A stretch of DNA of 64,000 bases from Mariniflexile fucanivorans (GCF_004341235.1 NZ_SLUP01000002.1:496001-560000); one strand, 5' to 3'; shown: positions 30,281-40,633, counted from the first letter of the stretch. Numbers and translations: made by a program. The notes: a model not told the origin generated them from the letters alone.

Positions 30281-31144
30281 TTATTTCTCGTATTCTTTAA
30301 ATTTACCTTTAATTTCTGTAGCAGATGGACAATCAACTGGTTGAACATTTAACACACTGGCTATTTGTTTTGCTACTTCAATTCCAATTAACCTATAGCC
30401 TTCTGCTAGATAGTGTACGCTTCCTGGCTTATCTTGATATTTTTTTATTATTGGAATTGAAAAATCGTGCAAATTATTAACCGTAATCTCTGGATATTCT
30501 TTCAAAACTTTAAGAGCCACTTTGTTATATTTCAATTCATCATCTTTAAATCTACCAGCTTCTCCATCAGGAACCACTGTTGTTGTTGCAAATATTAGTT
30601 TAGCTTTTGGATAGGTGGTTTTTAGATATTTGATATTATCTCGCAGATTTTTTTCGTAAACTTCAAGAGAAGACACCAATTTTCCATTTACTTTATCAAG
30701 TTGTCCTTTTAAAACATATTTCAAATCGTGTAACCCGACATTAAAATGGATAACATCCCAGCTAAAGTCCCAGCCACCTTTTAAATCGGGTTGAAACAAT
30801 GATTTTCTGAAGGTTTCCATCTTTGAAATGAGGTCGTGACTTGAGCCTCCATTTACATGCAACCTTATAACATCTGCCTTTCCTTTTAAAGACGCTCTTA
30901 CATATTCCGTATATCCGATAGAAATGGAATCTCCATAAATGAATACTTTAGGTAAACCAGGATTAGGTTCTATATATCTAAATTGATATCGGGTTTCATT
31001 TAATTTACTCAGATTGTTCCAGGCAGCTTTACAAACGTCACATTCTTGATGGAACGCTTCTGCAAATAGGTTTACAGGTATGAAAGTAGCTAGACCAAAT
31101 GCACTTATGGTTTTAATGAATTCTCTTCTGTTTGGATTTTTCAT
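30281..31144 (-). CDS. SGNH/GDSL-like hydrolase with Tat-type signal
   Basis: The 287-residue protein begins MKNPNRREFIKT and a hydrophobic stretch, a twin-arginine-type signal. Block I is FIYGDSISIGY with nucleophile S73, block II has the glycine in HVNGGSSHD, block III the Asn of HFNVGLHDL, and block V is GSVHYLAEGY. The aspartate usually three residues before the block V histidine is a glycine, so the triad may use a different acid. SGNH proteins in glycan loci are commonly acetyl-esterases, and acetylated fucoidans are known, so O-deacetylation is the plausible job. It lies 9 bp after a GH29 gene and 20 bp before a sulfatase gene, in one transcript. Confidence 0.75.
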   Translation of the reverse strand: MKNPNRREFIKTISAFGLATFIPVNLFAEAFHQECDVCKAAWNNLSKLNETRYQFRYIEPNPGLPKVFIYGDSISIGYTEYVRASLKGKADVIRLHVNGGSSHDLISKMETFRKSLFQPDLKGGWDFSWDVIHFNVGLHDLKYVLKGQLDKVNGKLVSSLEVYEKNLRDNIKYLKTTYPKAKLIFATTTVVPDGEAGRFKDDELKYNKVALKVLKEYPEITVNNLHDFSIPIIKKYQDKPGSVHYLAEGYRLIGIEVAKQIASVLNVQPVDCPSATEIKGKFKEYEK

Positions 31145-31153
31145 GGTTAAAAA

Positions 31154-32620
31154 CTATTTTATGTTTTCTGAAAATTCAATTTTAAGTGCATAACCATTTG
31201 AATTGTAATTATCTTGGTTTAAAGTTACTTCCAATCCATTATCGGTTTGTTTCCATTTTACTTCAGATTCACTACTTAATAGGCTCACATTTTTTATTTT
31301 TCCCGCATTTTCTTGGGTTAAACTTTTAATGATGACAGGTTCCTTAGCATATTCTAAAGCAATGGCATACAAATTATTGTCTTTTTGGGTAAACCAAAAA
31401 TCTTGTGGTGTAAATTGGAATTTTAAATTGTTGTTATTGGCTCTATCATGAGTACCATTCATTTCAATTTTAGTAGGTCCTTCATGGGTAACTTTCCATT
31501 TTCTGGTATTGTATATGGCTTCACCATTAACTTCCAACCACTTTCCAACTTCTAATAGATTATTTACCGATTCAGAAGGCACATGACCTGTGGCATCTGG
31601 CCCTATATTCAACATATAATTCCCCCCTTTACTTACAATTTCGGTTAACCAGAACAATAGTTCTTTTACAGATTTCCAATCGTTATCATAAGAATTGTAT
31701 CCCCAAGAATTGTTTGTGGTACCTACGGTTTGCCAAGGTTTAGTAATCGCTAAATGATCTTGAGGGATTTTGTTGTCTCCTGGAATATCGAAATCTCCTA
31801 ATTCATTTCCAACTCTAGAATTCACTAACATGTTTGGTTGTAAATCGTAAGCTATTTTATAAAACTTTAAACTTTGTTCTGGCGTTACATAATGCGGGTA
31901 ATCGTACCACAACGTTTTCAAATCAGGAAACTTTGTTAATATTTCCTTTACCTGTGGATACGCTTTATTTTCCAAGTATTCTGAAAAGGTATTTGGGCTT
32001 GGATCCCAAGTGTTAACACCTGCTTTACGCTTTACCCTATCGTGTTCTTCACCTCCTGAGGCTAAATATTCCGAAAGACCGCAATCATTCCCATCCATCC
32101 AATCAATATTGTGTGAGTAATATAAACCAAAATCGATACCTTGTTTTTTACAGGCATCATACAGTTGTTTCACCACATCTTTTTTATAGGGTGTTGCATC
32201 TACAATATCGTAGTCGCTTACTTTAGAATCGTACATAGCAAAGCCATCATGATGCTTAGATGTGATTACTAGATATTTCATCCCGGCATCTTTTGCTAAT
32301 TTTGCAATGGCATCGGCATCAAATTGAGTTGGGTTAAATTGCGTTGCTAATTGTGCATATTCGTCCCTTGGTATTTCGGCACCAAATTGAATCCACTCTG
32401 CTACTTTAGGGCCTTTTAATTCCTCCATCTTTTTCCCTTTCCAAATACCTCCTGGAATGGCATACAAACCCCAATGGATAAACATACCATATTTAGCATC
32501 ATTGAACGCTTCTTTAGGCTGTTCTTTTGAAACATTCATTTGTTCATAAGTGAGCGTCTTAGTTGTTTTACAACTTAGAAAAACTGTTGCTATGAATACT
32601 AGTTGAAATAGTTTTTTCAT
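31154..32620 (-). CDS. GH29 alpha-L-fucosidase, lipoprotein
   Basis: The 488-residue retaining exo-alpha-L-fucosidase has a lipoprotein signal ending TVFLSC. The N-terminal barrel starts with [16 protein letters not shown] and carries the family segment [19 protein letters not shown]. The expected catalytic nucleophile is D240 in [10 protein letters not shown]-terminal beta-sandwich (about 360-488) follows. Its barrel closely resembles the GH29 at 58181-59974, including [21 protein letters not shown]. It starts 112 bp after a sulfatase gene, and that gap carries the conserved element shared with 429-511, so a promoter of its own is likely. It should remove terminal fucose from desulfated fragments in the periplasm. 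Confidence 0.92.
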
Positions 32621-32637
32621 CTGTCTATATATACTAT

Positions 32638-32719
32638 TTATTTTTTTTATTGGTTACATGTAACTTCCACATAGTGATTATCTTGGATATTGAAATTTTG
32701 TTATGGAAATTTCATTTTA
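32638..32719 (-). promoter_or_regulatory. Conserved upstream element, copy 2 (before GH29), with 12-bp palindrome
   Basis: This 82-bp stretch ends 18 bp before the GH29 start and matches 429-511 in block order. Within it, GTTACATGTAAC (32653-32664) is a perfect palindrome; in the other copy the matching site is only half symmetric. It also contains TGGATA and GTTATGGAA at about the same spacing. I infer a shared operator and promoter, read on the minus strand. Confidence 0.5.
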
Positions 32720-32732
32720 TGCCTATAATCTT

Positions 32733-34193
32733 TTAATCGTCTTCATTTTTATTTTCTTTACTTTTTTCCTTCTTTACTTTATCTACAGGCTTTACCTTGT
32801 TTCTTGCTGAAGACAAACAACTTTCCCTAGGTTTTTCTGGAAGTGTTTTTTTCCATTCATACACTAAGTCTAACAATTCTTGTGCCTTTTTAGGATTGGT
32901 ATCGGCAAGATTGTGTTCTTCTTTCCAATCGTTTTTGATATCAAACAATTCATATTTTTCTCCCGTAACATCTACCACCAATTTATAATCTCCATCTCTA
33001 ACTCCTAAAGTTGGCCACGTATAAACAAAATTGTCTCCACCTTTCCATTCCCAAAAAATGGGTTTACTTCTTTCAAATATGTTGCCTTTAAAAGCAGACA
33101 TCATACTTTCACCGTCTGGTTGATACCCTTTTGGCATTGGAATATTTGCAGCTTCTAAAAAAGTAGGTAATAAATCTACTGCGGTTATTACAGCACTATT
33201 GTTTTTAACGCCTTCAGGAATAACTTTAGGCCATTTAGCAACAAAAGGCACACGAATTCCGCCAGCAAACAAAGAGCGTTTTTGACCTTTTAAACCTCCT
33301 GTTTCACCTACCGAATAATATTTTCCAAGACCTACTGGTCCATTATCATCGTCATCACCCTTCTCTGGTTTATGAAGTTTATCTTTCTCTGTACCTTCCC
33401 ATTCTGGACCATTATCTGTCGAGAACACCACTAAAGTATTTTCATCAAGACCTAATTCTTCTAATAAATTTACAATTCTTCCAACAGCTTCATCACCTTC
33501 AGCTATTATAGAAGCATATACTTGTTTTTGTTCATCCAAATTACCAAACTTATCCATAAACTTTTCTAAAGGATAATGTGCCGTATGCGCCTCATGTAAC
33601 CATAAATTGATGAAGAACGGTTTGTCTTTATTTCTTTTGATGAAATCTTCGGCATAATCGACACCTATAGAACCTGCCTTAGGAATATCAATGTTTTTAG
33701 AACCATTAAACGTTGCATACTCATCGTAACCGTAAGCGCTTTCTTTAGGCACATCTGGAGCCGCCCCTAAGTGCCATTTTCCAAAATGCGCAGTCACATA
33801 ACCTGCTTTTTGAAATTCTCTTGGAAACGACATACCTTCTGGATCCATCCAATCTGGCATGCCTCTGTTTTCATGCGCTTTCCATCCTTGAAAATGTTGA
33901 TGAATAGATTGTCTAGCAGGAAATTGCCCTGTCATAACAGCAACTCTACTAGGTGAACACACTGGGCTGTTTACAGTGAAATTGGAAAAATCCATGCCAT
34001 CGCCAATCATTTTATCAATGTTAGGTGTTTTTACCCAAGTACTACCATGAGCACTTAAATCGCCATAACCCCAATCGTCAGCAAAAATGAAAATGATATT
34101 GGGTTTTTGACTTTTTGATTGTGTTTGCGCATAAATACCTATGGATGCCATGAGGCAACATACAACTAGAATTATTTTTTTATCAATCATCAT
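32733..34193 (-). CDS. S1 family sulfatase with C-S-P-S-R active site
   Basis: The 486-residue sulfatase has a signal peptide ending IGIYAQ. The N-terminal metal site is FADDWGYGDL, the formylglycine cysteine is C79 in SPVCSPSRVAVMTG (the canonical C-x-P-S-R), and GKWHLG and STDNGPEWEG follow. The last 20 residues form a Lys/Glu-rich tail (VKKEKSKENKNEDD), unusual for the family and likely disordered. Maturation needs a formylglycine-generating or anSME enzyme, which is not in this window. It lies 41 bp after the GH107-like gene. The likely target is a sulfated fucose in oligosaccharides released by that enzyme; position specificity cannot be read from sequence. Confidence 0.9.
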   Translation of the reverse strand: MMIDKKIILVVCCLMASIGIYAQTQSKSQKPNIIFIFADDWGYGDLSAHGSTWVKTPNIDKMIGDGMDFSNFTVNSPVCSPSRVAVMTGQFPARQSIHQHFQGWKAHENRGMPDWMDPEGMSFPREFQKAGYVTAHFGKWHLGAAPDVPKESAYGYDEYATFNGSKNIDIPKAGSIGVDYAEDFIKRNKDKPFFINLWLHEAHTAHYPLEKFMDKFGNLDEQKQVYASIIAEGDEAVGRIVNLLEELGLDENTLVVFSTDNGPEWEGTEKDKLHKPEKGDDDDNGPVGLGKYYSVGETGGLKGQKRSLFAGGIRVPFVAKWPKVIPEGVKNNSAVITAVDLLPTFLEAANIPMPKGYQPDGESMMSAFKGNIFERSKPIFWEWKGGDNFVYTWPTLGVRDGDYKLVVDVTGEKYELFDIKNDWKEEHNLADTNPKKAQELLDLVYEWKKTLPEKPRESCLSSARNKVKPVDKVKKEKSKENKNEDD

Positions 34194-34234
34194 TTTAATT
34201 TATAAATACAGTTATTATCTATTTATTAGATAAT

Positions 34235-37200
34235 TTATTTCTTAATGAATTTTTCGAACAACATATTCCCTTCAGCGGTTTGTATTTTCAAAATATATAA
34301 TCCTTGCTTTAAAGTTGAAATATCAAGTTCATTTTTTCCTTTAAAATCAACTTTTACAAGCTTACCAGTTACATCAAAAATCTGAACAGTAACAGGTTGT
34401 TTGTTTATGAAAATTCTATCTTTTGCTGGGTTAGGATATAGCTTGAAAGAGTCAACATCATCCTGTATTGGATTAGTAACGGAAAGCGTGCCTGCAAAGT
34501 CTACGAATACTGTTATACCTTCAACAGACCATTTATTAGTATCGGAATCATTACCTGTTCCAATAGCAAAATTTGCAATATTACTCACTGATGTAGCTAA
34601 GGTTAAATCGATGGTTTCGTATTGGTTTGCTGATCTCCCTGGATTTGATATTACTCCTCCAACTTTGAGCGATACAAAATCATTTACAGATTGTGAATTC
34701 CCTATAGAAATAGATTTAAAAAACATGGTAACATTATCCGTCGTAAGAGATCCTCCATTTGCATTAAAATCAACCATTTTAATATTGTTAATACTTTCTG
34801 TCCATTCATTATCACTCCCTCGGAATATAGTATTTTGAATAGCGTCTGTACCATCACCGATTCCCCATGACGTCGTAGTCGTTATACCTCCTGAAGAACC
34901 AGAATAAATACCTTTATCAGTTGGAGGTGTAACGTCGATAGAAATTCTATAAGTCGCTAGTCCATCTGGAGCCGTTTGTACTGCGGAATACATACTAGCA
35001 ACAGTATTAATACCATAAGTTGTATTGGCAGTTGCTTTAATTTCAACATTTCCATCACTAATAATAGTTGCAATTACGTTGATCAGAATTTCAGCAGTTG
35101 TTGAATTGGTATCATCGCTGAGATTGAACGTAAAAGAATTTTCACCCGCATCTGAATTTATTGGAGTTCCACTTAATTTCCAACTATTTGCATCGGTTTG
35201 TTGAATAGTAAGCCAATCAGGTCCTGATGTTTTAGTAATAGTAAGTGCATCACCTTCAAAATCATAATAATCGGTTCCTAATTGCAAAGTATAATTATAG
35301 GCGAATGATCCTTTTCCATCGGTAAGATTAAGTATAGGTGAAGACCAAACAGGTGCTCCATTACCCAAATTAGTAAAACCTGCAACATGATCAACTGTAA
35401 TTTTAATCTCTGTATCTGATGAAAGAATACCATCGCTAACATTAAATGTAAAAGAATTTTCACCTGCATCAGCAGCTGTTGGCATCCCACTTAAACGCCA
35501 AGTATCATCTGAATTCTGAGTTAAAACAAGCCAATCAGGTCCTGATGTTTTAGTTATAGTAAGAACATCTCCTTCAAAATCATAAAAATCAACACCAAGT
35601 TTCAAAAGGCTTCCATAATCCTTTAATGCTGTTGCTTTCGCAAGTACCATGGGATTCGAAAACCATACTGGAGTACCATCTCCAGGATTTGTAAAACCTG
35701 CAGGATGTGAAATCACCTCTAACTTCACTTCTCTGTTTGTTACTCCATCACTATCCTGAGCCATAAGTTCAAAGGTATAATTAGAAGCCTCAGATACAGG
35801 CGGAGTTCCACTTAACGTCCAAGTTCCTGTAGCTGTTTGACTAATTGTTAACCATGCTGGTAAAGTTCCAGACGCTGTAAGCCCGGTTATACCGACTCCT
35901 TCTGGATCCCAAAAATCTACGCCTTCAACCAAATTATGAGAATAAGGCTGACCTGGGTAAATGGCTGGCAAGATTGTATATTGTCTTGACCAATTAGGCT
36001 TTCCTGGTGATTGAAATTCTTTCAAATAAGTATCTGTTAGTTCGAACTGATTAAGCGCATAAGGTTGTAAAGTAAGCACTGGAGCATTTTCCAAATTTGT
36101 TCTAACAAGCGGTGTTCCCCAAGTGATGCCACCTCCATTTACAATGCCTGTACTAGTCCATTCTACGAATTGCTCATCTGTAAGACAAGGTGTATTTCCT
36201 GCATTCCACGATGTGGTACTCTGTTTAGGAAAGAAATGCGCAACTACATTGTCGTTCCAAGTTCTTGTATCATCTCTAAAAGCATAACCATTGTTGGTTT
36301 GCATGAACACAACTAAATCATGATTGTAAGTGTATAAAGCTTCTGGAACCACCATGTTACCTGCGCCGCCAAAAGGATGGCCAAACGTATAATCATCAAA
36401 AAGAGTTGCTGATGTGAATGGGTTTCCCTCTCTATCACCAACGCTGTTATTAAATGCAATGGCCGCGTTCGGATTCCCTGCATGACATGCATCTGCAAAG
36501 GCCTGATAAATTCGTTGATCGTTTACATCTTCGGAAGCAGGATCGTCTCCACACTCATCTTCCATAACATTATCTGCCGAATCAAAACACCACGCATCAA
36601 TTAAATCTCCATAACGCTGGGCATATTCTTTAAGGATAAATTCTGCATAACAGAACATGTATTTACGTCTGCCATTACCTTCATGATAAGTTTGGCTATT
36701 AATAAAAGCTTGAGCCTCAGTGTTAGTATCACACCACTCCATCCAGCGTGCTGAAACGTCTGGGTAATCTGCTTGCGTATCTTCGGGAATCCTTGCTAAT
36801 AAATTATAGGAATTCACATAAATCTCTGTTCTTAAACCCGCAGCCCTAAGGGCCTTGAGCCAACTTAAAAGTGGATCATCAACTGATTCCCGTGGAGCCA
36901 CCAAATTAATTGGATCTCCATTAGCATCTGTATCACCTTGCCATAGACTTTCAATGATAGGATGTGGAGCTACATGAGTTGGAGAAAAAATATTTGGGCT
37001 TGTTAATGGAAGTTGAACATAATCAACCGTTCTAATATCTTTAATTTGGGTTAAAAAGTCATCAATTCTTATGCCTTCAATGTTACCGTTGAAAGTACGC
37101 TCGGGCAACCAAAGCATGCCCAATGCGCCTCGCATCCATTCGGCACGTAATCCTTGGTTTGGATCTGGTACTTGTGCCTCTACCTTATGGAAGGTTATTA

Positions 37201-37258
37201 TTAAACAAGCCATAAGGAACCATAAATTAGACTTTTTAGTTGGTAGTGTTTTTTTCAT
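34235..37258 (-). CDS. fcnA: GH107-like endo-fucoidanase, multidomain, T9SS-secreted (FcnA-like)
   Basis: The 1007-residue protein has a signal peptide (to about HKVEAQ, residue 29) and a catalytic TIM-barrel-like N-terminal domain of about 400 residues. Three Ig-like repeats follow (about 425-520, 540-635, 645-740), each with the FDVSDG/DGVTN-type and SGTP signatures. A beta-rich domain (about 745-925) and a T9SS sorting domain ending MLFEKFIKK complete it. GH107 enzymes hydrolyse alpha-1,4-fucosyl bonds in sulfated fucans with retention. The expected catalytic pair fits: D226 in DAWCFDSADN (nucleophile) and H294 in YTFGHPFGG (acid/base). The length and His position equal what I recall for Mariniflexile fucanivorans FcnA. 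It lies 164 bp after the esterase gene. Family confidence is high from architecture; identity to FcnA itself needs a search. Confidence 0.78.
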   Translation of the reverse strand: MKKTLPTKKSNLWFLMACLIITFHKVEAQVPDPNQGLRAEWMRGALGMLWLPERTFNGNIEGIRIDDFLTQIKDIRTVDYVQLPLTSPNIFSPTHVAPHPIIESLWQGDTDANGDPINLVAPRESVDDPLLSWLKALRAAGLRTEIYVNSYNLLARIPEDTQADYPDVSARWMEWCDTNTEAQAFINSQTYHEGNGRRKYMFCYAEFILKEYAQRYGDLIDAWCFDSADNVMEDECGDDPASEDVNDQRIYQAFADACHAGNPNAAIAFNNSVGDREGNPFTSATLFDDYTFGHPFGGAGNMVVPEALYTYNHDLVVFMQTNNGYAFRDDTRTWNDNVVAHFFPKQSTTSWNAGNTPCLTDEQFVEWTSTGIVNGGGITWGTPLVRTNLENAPVLTLQPYALNQFELTDTYLKEFQSPGKPNWSRQYTILPAIYPGQPYSHNLVEGVDFWDPEGVGITGLTASGTLPAWLTISQTATGTWTLSGTPPVSEASNYTFELMAQDSDGVTNREVKLEVISHPAGFTNPGDGTPVWFSNPMVLAKATALKDYGSLLKLGVDFYDFEGDVLTITKTSGPDWLVLTQNSDDTWRLSGMPTAADAGENSFTFNVSDGILSSDTEIKITVDHVAGFTNLGNGAPVWSSPILNLTDGKGSFAYNYTLQLGTDYYDFEGDALTITKTSGPDWLTIQQTDANSWKLSGTPINSDAGENSFTFNLSDDTNSTTAEILINVIATIISDGNVEIKATANTTYGINTVASMYSAVQTAPDGLATYRISIDVTPPTDKGIYSGSSGGITTTTSWGIGDGTDAIQNTIFRGSDNEWTESINNIKMVDFNANGGSLTTDNVTMFFKSISIGNSQSVNDFVSLKVGGVISNPGRSANQYETIDLTLATSVSNIANFAIGTGNDSDTNKWSVEGITVFVDFAGTLSVTNPIQDDVDSFKLYPNPAKDRIFINKQPVTVQIFDVTGKLVKVDFKGKNELDISTLKQGLYILKIQTAEGNMLFEKFIKK

Positions 37259-37422
37259 AATAAAAAAGATTTATTTAGTTAGTATATAGTTTAGTTTGAT
37301 ATTCAATTCATATTTAAGAACAATGTTTTAAGCACTTTGATTTTTCTAATAAATAATATGTTCCTTGAAATATTTTCACTAGCAAATCATATCCTCTCAT
37401 TTTACCTTTTAATAAAAAATAG

Positions 37423-38517
37423 TTATTTGTACCTCAAGAAAAAATCTACTGTTTTTTTTGTGATTTCTTCAAGAGTTGGGTTGATGTTTCCTCCAGCTTT
37501 TCGCCAATTATGTCCAGCATTTTTTACAATGAACAAGTCAACATTGGCACCTATACTATCTGCCTTCTCTTTCATATGGTAAGCATGCCCTACTGGTATT
37601 GTAGTATCATTATCTGCTGCCATCATAAATAATGGCGGACTTTTTTTGGTTAAATAAAATATGGGGCTCATCTCTCTATACATAACCTGTATTTTTTCGG
37701 GATCTGATTCTTCTTTTGTTATTCTAGAACTGAATCTATCTGCTTCTTTTGTGGGATCATCGGTTTCAAATAATTTTTTTATGGTGAAATCAGATGGTCC
37801 GTACCATGAAACGCCAGCAATTACTTTGTATGGATTTCCGTAAAGGTTTTCATCTCCTTTAAAATCGTTAGGGTTTGCCAACGTAATCATTTGCGCTATG
37901 TGCCCACCTGCCGAATCTCCTAAAACATATACCTGATTTGCGTCCAATTTCAAAGCATCGCTATTTTTTGAAATATATCTTAAAGCATCCATGGCATCAA
38001 TAACACAATCCCGCATTAAAACAGACTTCTGCCTAGTGAGGCGGTAATTGATTGATACTACTGCAAAACCTTGTTCTACGAGTTCTAAAAAAGGTTCTTT
38101 AACTGGAGATTTCATGATGTTTTCCTTACTCCCGTTAAACCAGCCCCCACCATGTGTATATAACATGATAGGGTATTTTTTAGTTTCTGGTTTTATTGTG
38201 GGGTAATAAACATCTAAATACAAATCTTCTTCTTTTGTTGTTTTGTATTTAATATTTAAAATTATATCGCCTTTAGTTTCTAAATGTGGAATTTCAAATT
38301 TTGAAAATTCTTCTAATGTAATCTTTCCATTATTATCGGTATCATGCTGTTTTATTTGAGTCCAAATCCGTGATAATTCATCTCTTTCAAGCGTGCCGTT
38401 TTTATTGCTATCCAGTTTTGAAAATTCATTTTTAGATACCACTTTTTGGCTAGAACTCTGTGCTTTGAGCCCTATTGCAAAACCAATGGATAAAACATAT
38501 ATTAAAAACCTTTTCAT
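37423..38517 (-). CDS. EF-hand plus alpha/beta hydrolase (carboxylesterase-like)
   Basis: The 364-residue secreted protein has a signal peptide (to about LKAQ, residue 20). Two EF-hand calcium loops follow at about 36-47 (DSNKNGTLERDE) and 59-70 (DTDNNGKITLEE). An esterase domain then has the oxyanion HGGGW (122-126), the nucleophile S202 in GDSAGGH, an Asp in MAADNDTTIPVG and the His in NAGHNW. This matches BD-FAE/carbohydrate esterase-type hydrolases. The linked EF-hands suggest calcium-dependent folding or docking, as in dockerin-like pairs. In the fucoidan locus a plausible role is removal of O-acetyl groups that block GH29 or sulfatases; this is inferred. It lies 33 bp after a sulfatase gene. 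Confidence 0.82.
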   Translation of the reverse strand: MKRFLIYVLSIGFAIGLKAQSSSQKVVSKNEFSKLDSNKNGTLERDELSRIWTQIKQHDTDNNGKITLEEFSKFEIPHLETKGDIILNIKYKTTKEEDLYLDVYYPTIKPETKKYPIMLYTHGGGWFNGSKENIMKSPVKEPFLELVEQGFAVVSINYRLTRQKSVLMRDCVIDAMDALRYISKNSDALKLDANQVYVLGDSAGGHIAQMITLANPNDFKGDENLYGNPYKVIAGVSWYGPSDFTIKKLFETDDPTKEADRFSSRITKEESDPEKIQVMYREMSPIFYLTKKSPPLFMMAADNDTTIPVGHAYHMKEKADSIGANVDLFIVKNAGHNWRKAGGNINPTLEEITKKTVDFFLRYK

Positions 38518-38550
38518 AATTTTAATGTTACCATTTACTTTAACTCTATG

Positions 38551-40365
38551 CTATTCTTTGCTTTTTTCAACATTCACATAAAAAGCATTTGTTAATGTGC
38601 CGTTTTCCATCTCAAACCAAGCCAATAACTCGGTTTTTCCTTGCTCAACGACGAAATCTATATCTGCAGATTGACTCGCATTATTGGCCTCAACAGAAAC
38701 TTCTTGGTCTCCTATTTTTAAAAATGCTTTTTTAAACTTCATGGCTTTTCCAATACTTCTACCATCGGTTGTGGGAGTTGCCGGTATTTCATCTAAAATT
38801 TCAGCTCCTAACGACATGCCACTTTCAGCAGGCCAACGTCTTAACTTAAATGTATAGTTACCCGGTTTTACGAAATTCACGAAGAATGGTGCTGGTTTCA
38901 TAGGCTCTCCTTTTCTTATCATTTCTTGATTCCATGGCGGGAAATAATCAATTGTTCTCGCATCATGACAGGTAATAACATCTTCTTCACCAACTCCTAA
39001 ATCGATGGTAGAGTATTTAGTTTCTTTTATAACACTATCCCACCATGTGTTATAAAAATCATTCATATTGGCCACTTTATCAGGATGTTTATCAGCTAGG
39101 TTTATTTTTTGTCCTGGGTCGGTAGCTGTGTTATACAGTTCATTTCCATTAACCAATCGCCAATCTCCATTCATAACACAACTTTGTTTTCCTTTTACTG
39201 GCCATGAAATCCTTTGTGTATCTGTTACTAAATAACGATCCTGAATTTTGGATGTACCCAATAAATATGGACTAATATCTGTTCCATCCATTATTTTTTC
39301 AGAAGTATAGTCAATTCCCGCCAATGAAGTTAATGTTGGCAGCATATCAACATGCGCCGTAAGATCTGAAAGTGATTTTCCTCCTTCTAATTTTCCATTT
39401 GGCCATCTAATAATGAAAGGCACTCTATGGCCGCCTTCATATTCACTAGCTTTTGTACCGCGCATTCCTGCATTGTAGCCATTAACCACTCCCGTTTTCT
39501 CATCAACATGGTATCCATTTGATGTTCCATTATCGGTAGTAAAAATAACAATGGTATTATCTGCGATTTTTAACTCATCTAGTTTTTTAAGCAGTCTAGA
39601 GAAGTTATCATCTACATTGGTAATCATGCCATAAAAACGCTTTTGCGTTTCCAATAAACTTTCTTCGTTTTTATATAAATCATAATACTCTTGAGGCACA
39701 TTGAAAGGAGAATGCGGTGCATTTAAACTTAAATAGCACAAAAATGGATTGTCTTTTTTATTCTCAATAAACTTGATGGCTTCATTAAACCAAACATCCG
39801 TACAATAGCCTTTTACTTTTTCTGGTGTTCCATTTCTATGATACATATCATCAAAGTAATCATTATTCCAATAATCTGGGGTTTGCCCAACACCGCCACC
39901 GCCATGGTAAAAGGCTTCTTCAAAACCACGTTCATTGGGCGTGAAAGGATGATTATCCCCCAAATGCCATTTACCGAACATGGCTGTTTTGTAACCATTG
40001 TCTTTAAAGACATCGGCAATAGTAACTTCTTCCCTATTCAACAAAGAAGCGCCCATAATGGTATGCCAAACGCCGTTTCTATTACAATTTCTACCTGTTA
40101 ACAATCCAGCTCTTGTGGGTGCACAAGTAGTGCCGACATGATAATTAGTTAAACTTACAGACTGTGCTGCAAACGCATCGATTGTTGGGGTTTTAATAAT
40201 GGTATTTCCGTTATGACCTAAATCGCCATAACCCTGATCATCGGTAATTACAATAATAACGTTAGGTTTTGTGTTTATAGCTACGATTTCTTCTTTTTTA
40301 GATTTACACGAAATCATTACTGTAAACACGGCTATTAAGCCTAAACATTTGTTAATTCTTTTCAT
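38551..40365 (-). CDS. S1 family sulfatase with C-A-P-T-R active site, lipoprotein, C-terminal extension
   Basis: The 604-residue sulfatase has a lipoprotein signal ending VMISC (C20). The metal site is ITDDQGYGDL, the formylglycine cysteine is C81 in TTCAPTRAGLL, and GKWHLGDNH and FTTDNGTSNG follow. Beyond the sulfatase fold, about 150 residues (455-604) form an extra beta-rich domain containing GNYTFKLRRWPAESG. The same extension occurs in the sulfatase at 49754-51532, with which it is paralogous throughout (similar NYHV-TTCAPTR and GGGG-PDYWGNDYFDD-type loops). This pair likely shares a linkage preference. The upstream 565-bp gap includes the duplicated terminator block, so it probably starts a separate transcript with the downstream genes. 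Confidence 0.88.
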   Translation of the reverse strand: MKRINKCLGLIAVFTVMISCKSKKEEIVAINTKPNVIIVITDDQGYGDLGHNGNTIIKTPTIDAFAAQSVSLTNYHVGTTCAPTRAGLLTGRNCNRNGVWHTIMGASLLNREEVTIADVFKDNGYKTAMFGKWHLGDNHPFTPNERGFEEAFYHGGGGVGQTPDYWNNDYFDDMYHRNGTPEKVKGYCTDVWFNEAIKFIENKKDNPFLCYLSLNAPHSPFNVPQEYYDLYKNEESLLETQKRFYGMITNVDDNFSRLLKKLDELKIADNTIVIFTTDNGTSNGYHVDEKTGVVNGYNAGMRGTKASEYEGGHRVPFIIRWPNGKLEGGKSLSDLTAHVDMLPTLTSLAGIDYTSEKIMDGTDISPYLLGTSKIQDRYLVTDTQRISWPVKGKQSCVMNGDWRLVNGNELYNTATDPGQKINLADKHPDKVANMNDFYNTWWDSVIKETKYSTIDLGVGEEDVITCHDARTIDYFPPWNQEMIRKGEPMKPAPFFVNFVKPGNYTFKLRRWPAESGMSLGAEILDEIPATPTTDGRSIGKAMKFKKAFLKIGDQEVSVEANNASQSADIDFVVEQGKTELLAWFEMENGTLTNAFYVNVEKSKE

Positions 40366-40633
40366 AATATATTAGCTGTATAATTTTATTGATATTAATG
40401 AGTTTGATAATCTAAATTACGATTATTTCATAATCTTTGATTTAACAAATAAATAATTATCCAAACCAATCTAAATGAAGAGGTATAAAACTTGTATATC
40501 GAGTCTAATATTAAATTATATATTCTCATGTAGAATATACCTTAAAAAAGAGCTGTAAACCAAAAACATTCAAGAGCATTATCCTGTATCTCACTGGCAT
40601 AAATTCTTAAAATTGAGATGAATTTAAAAGCTT

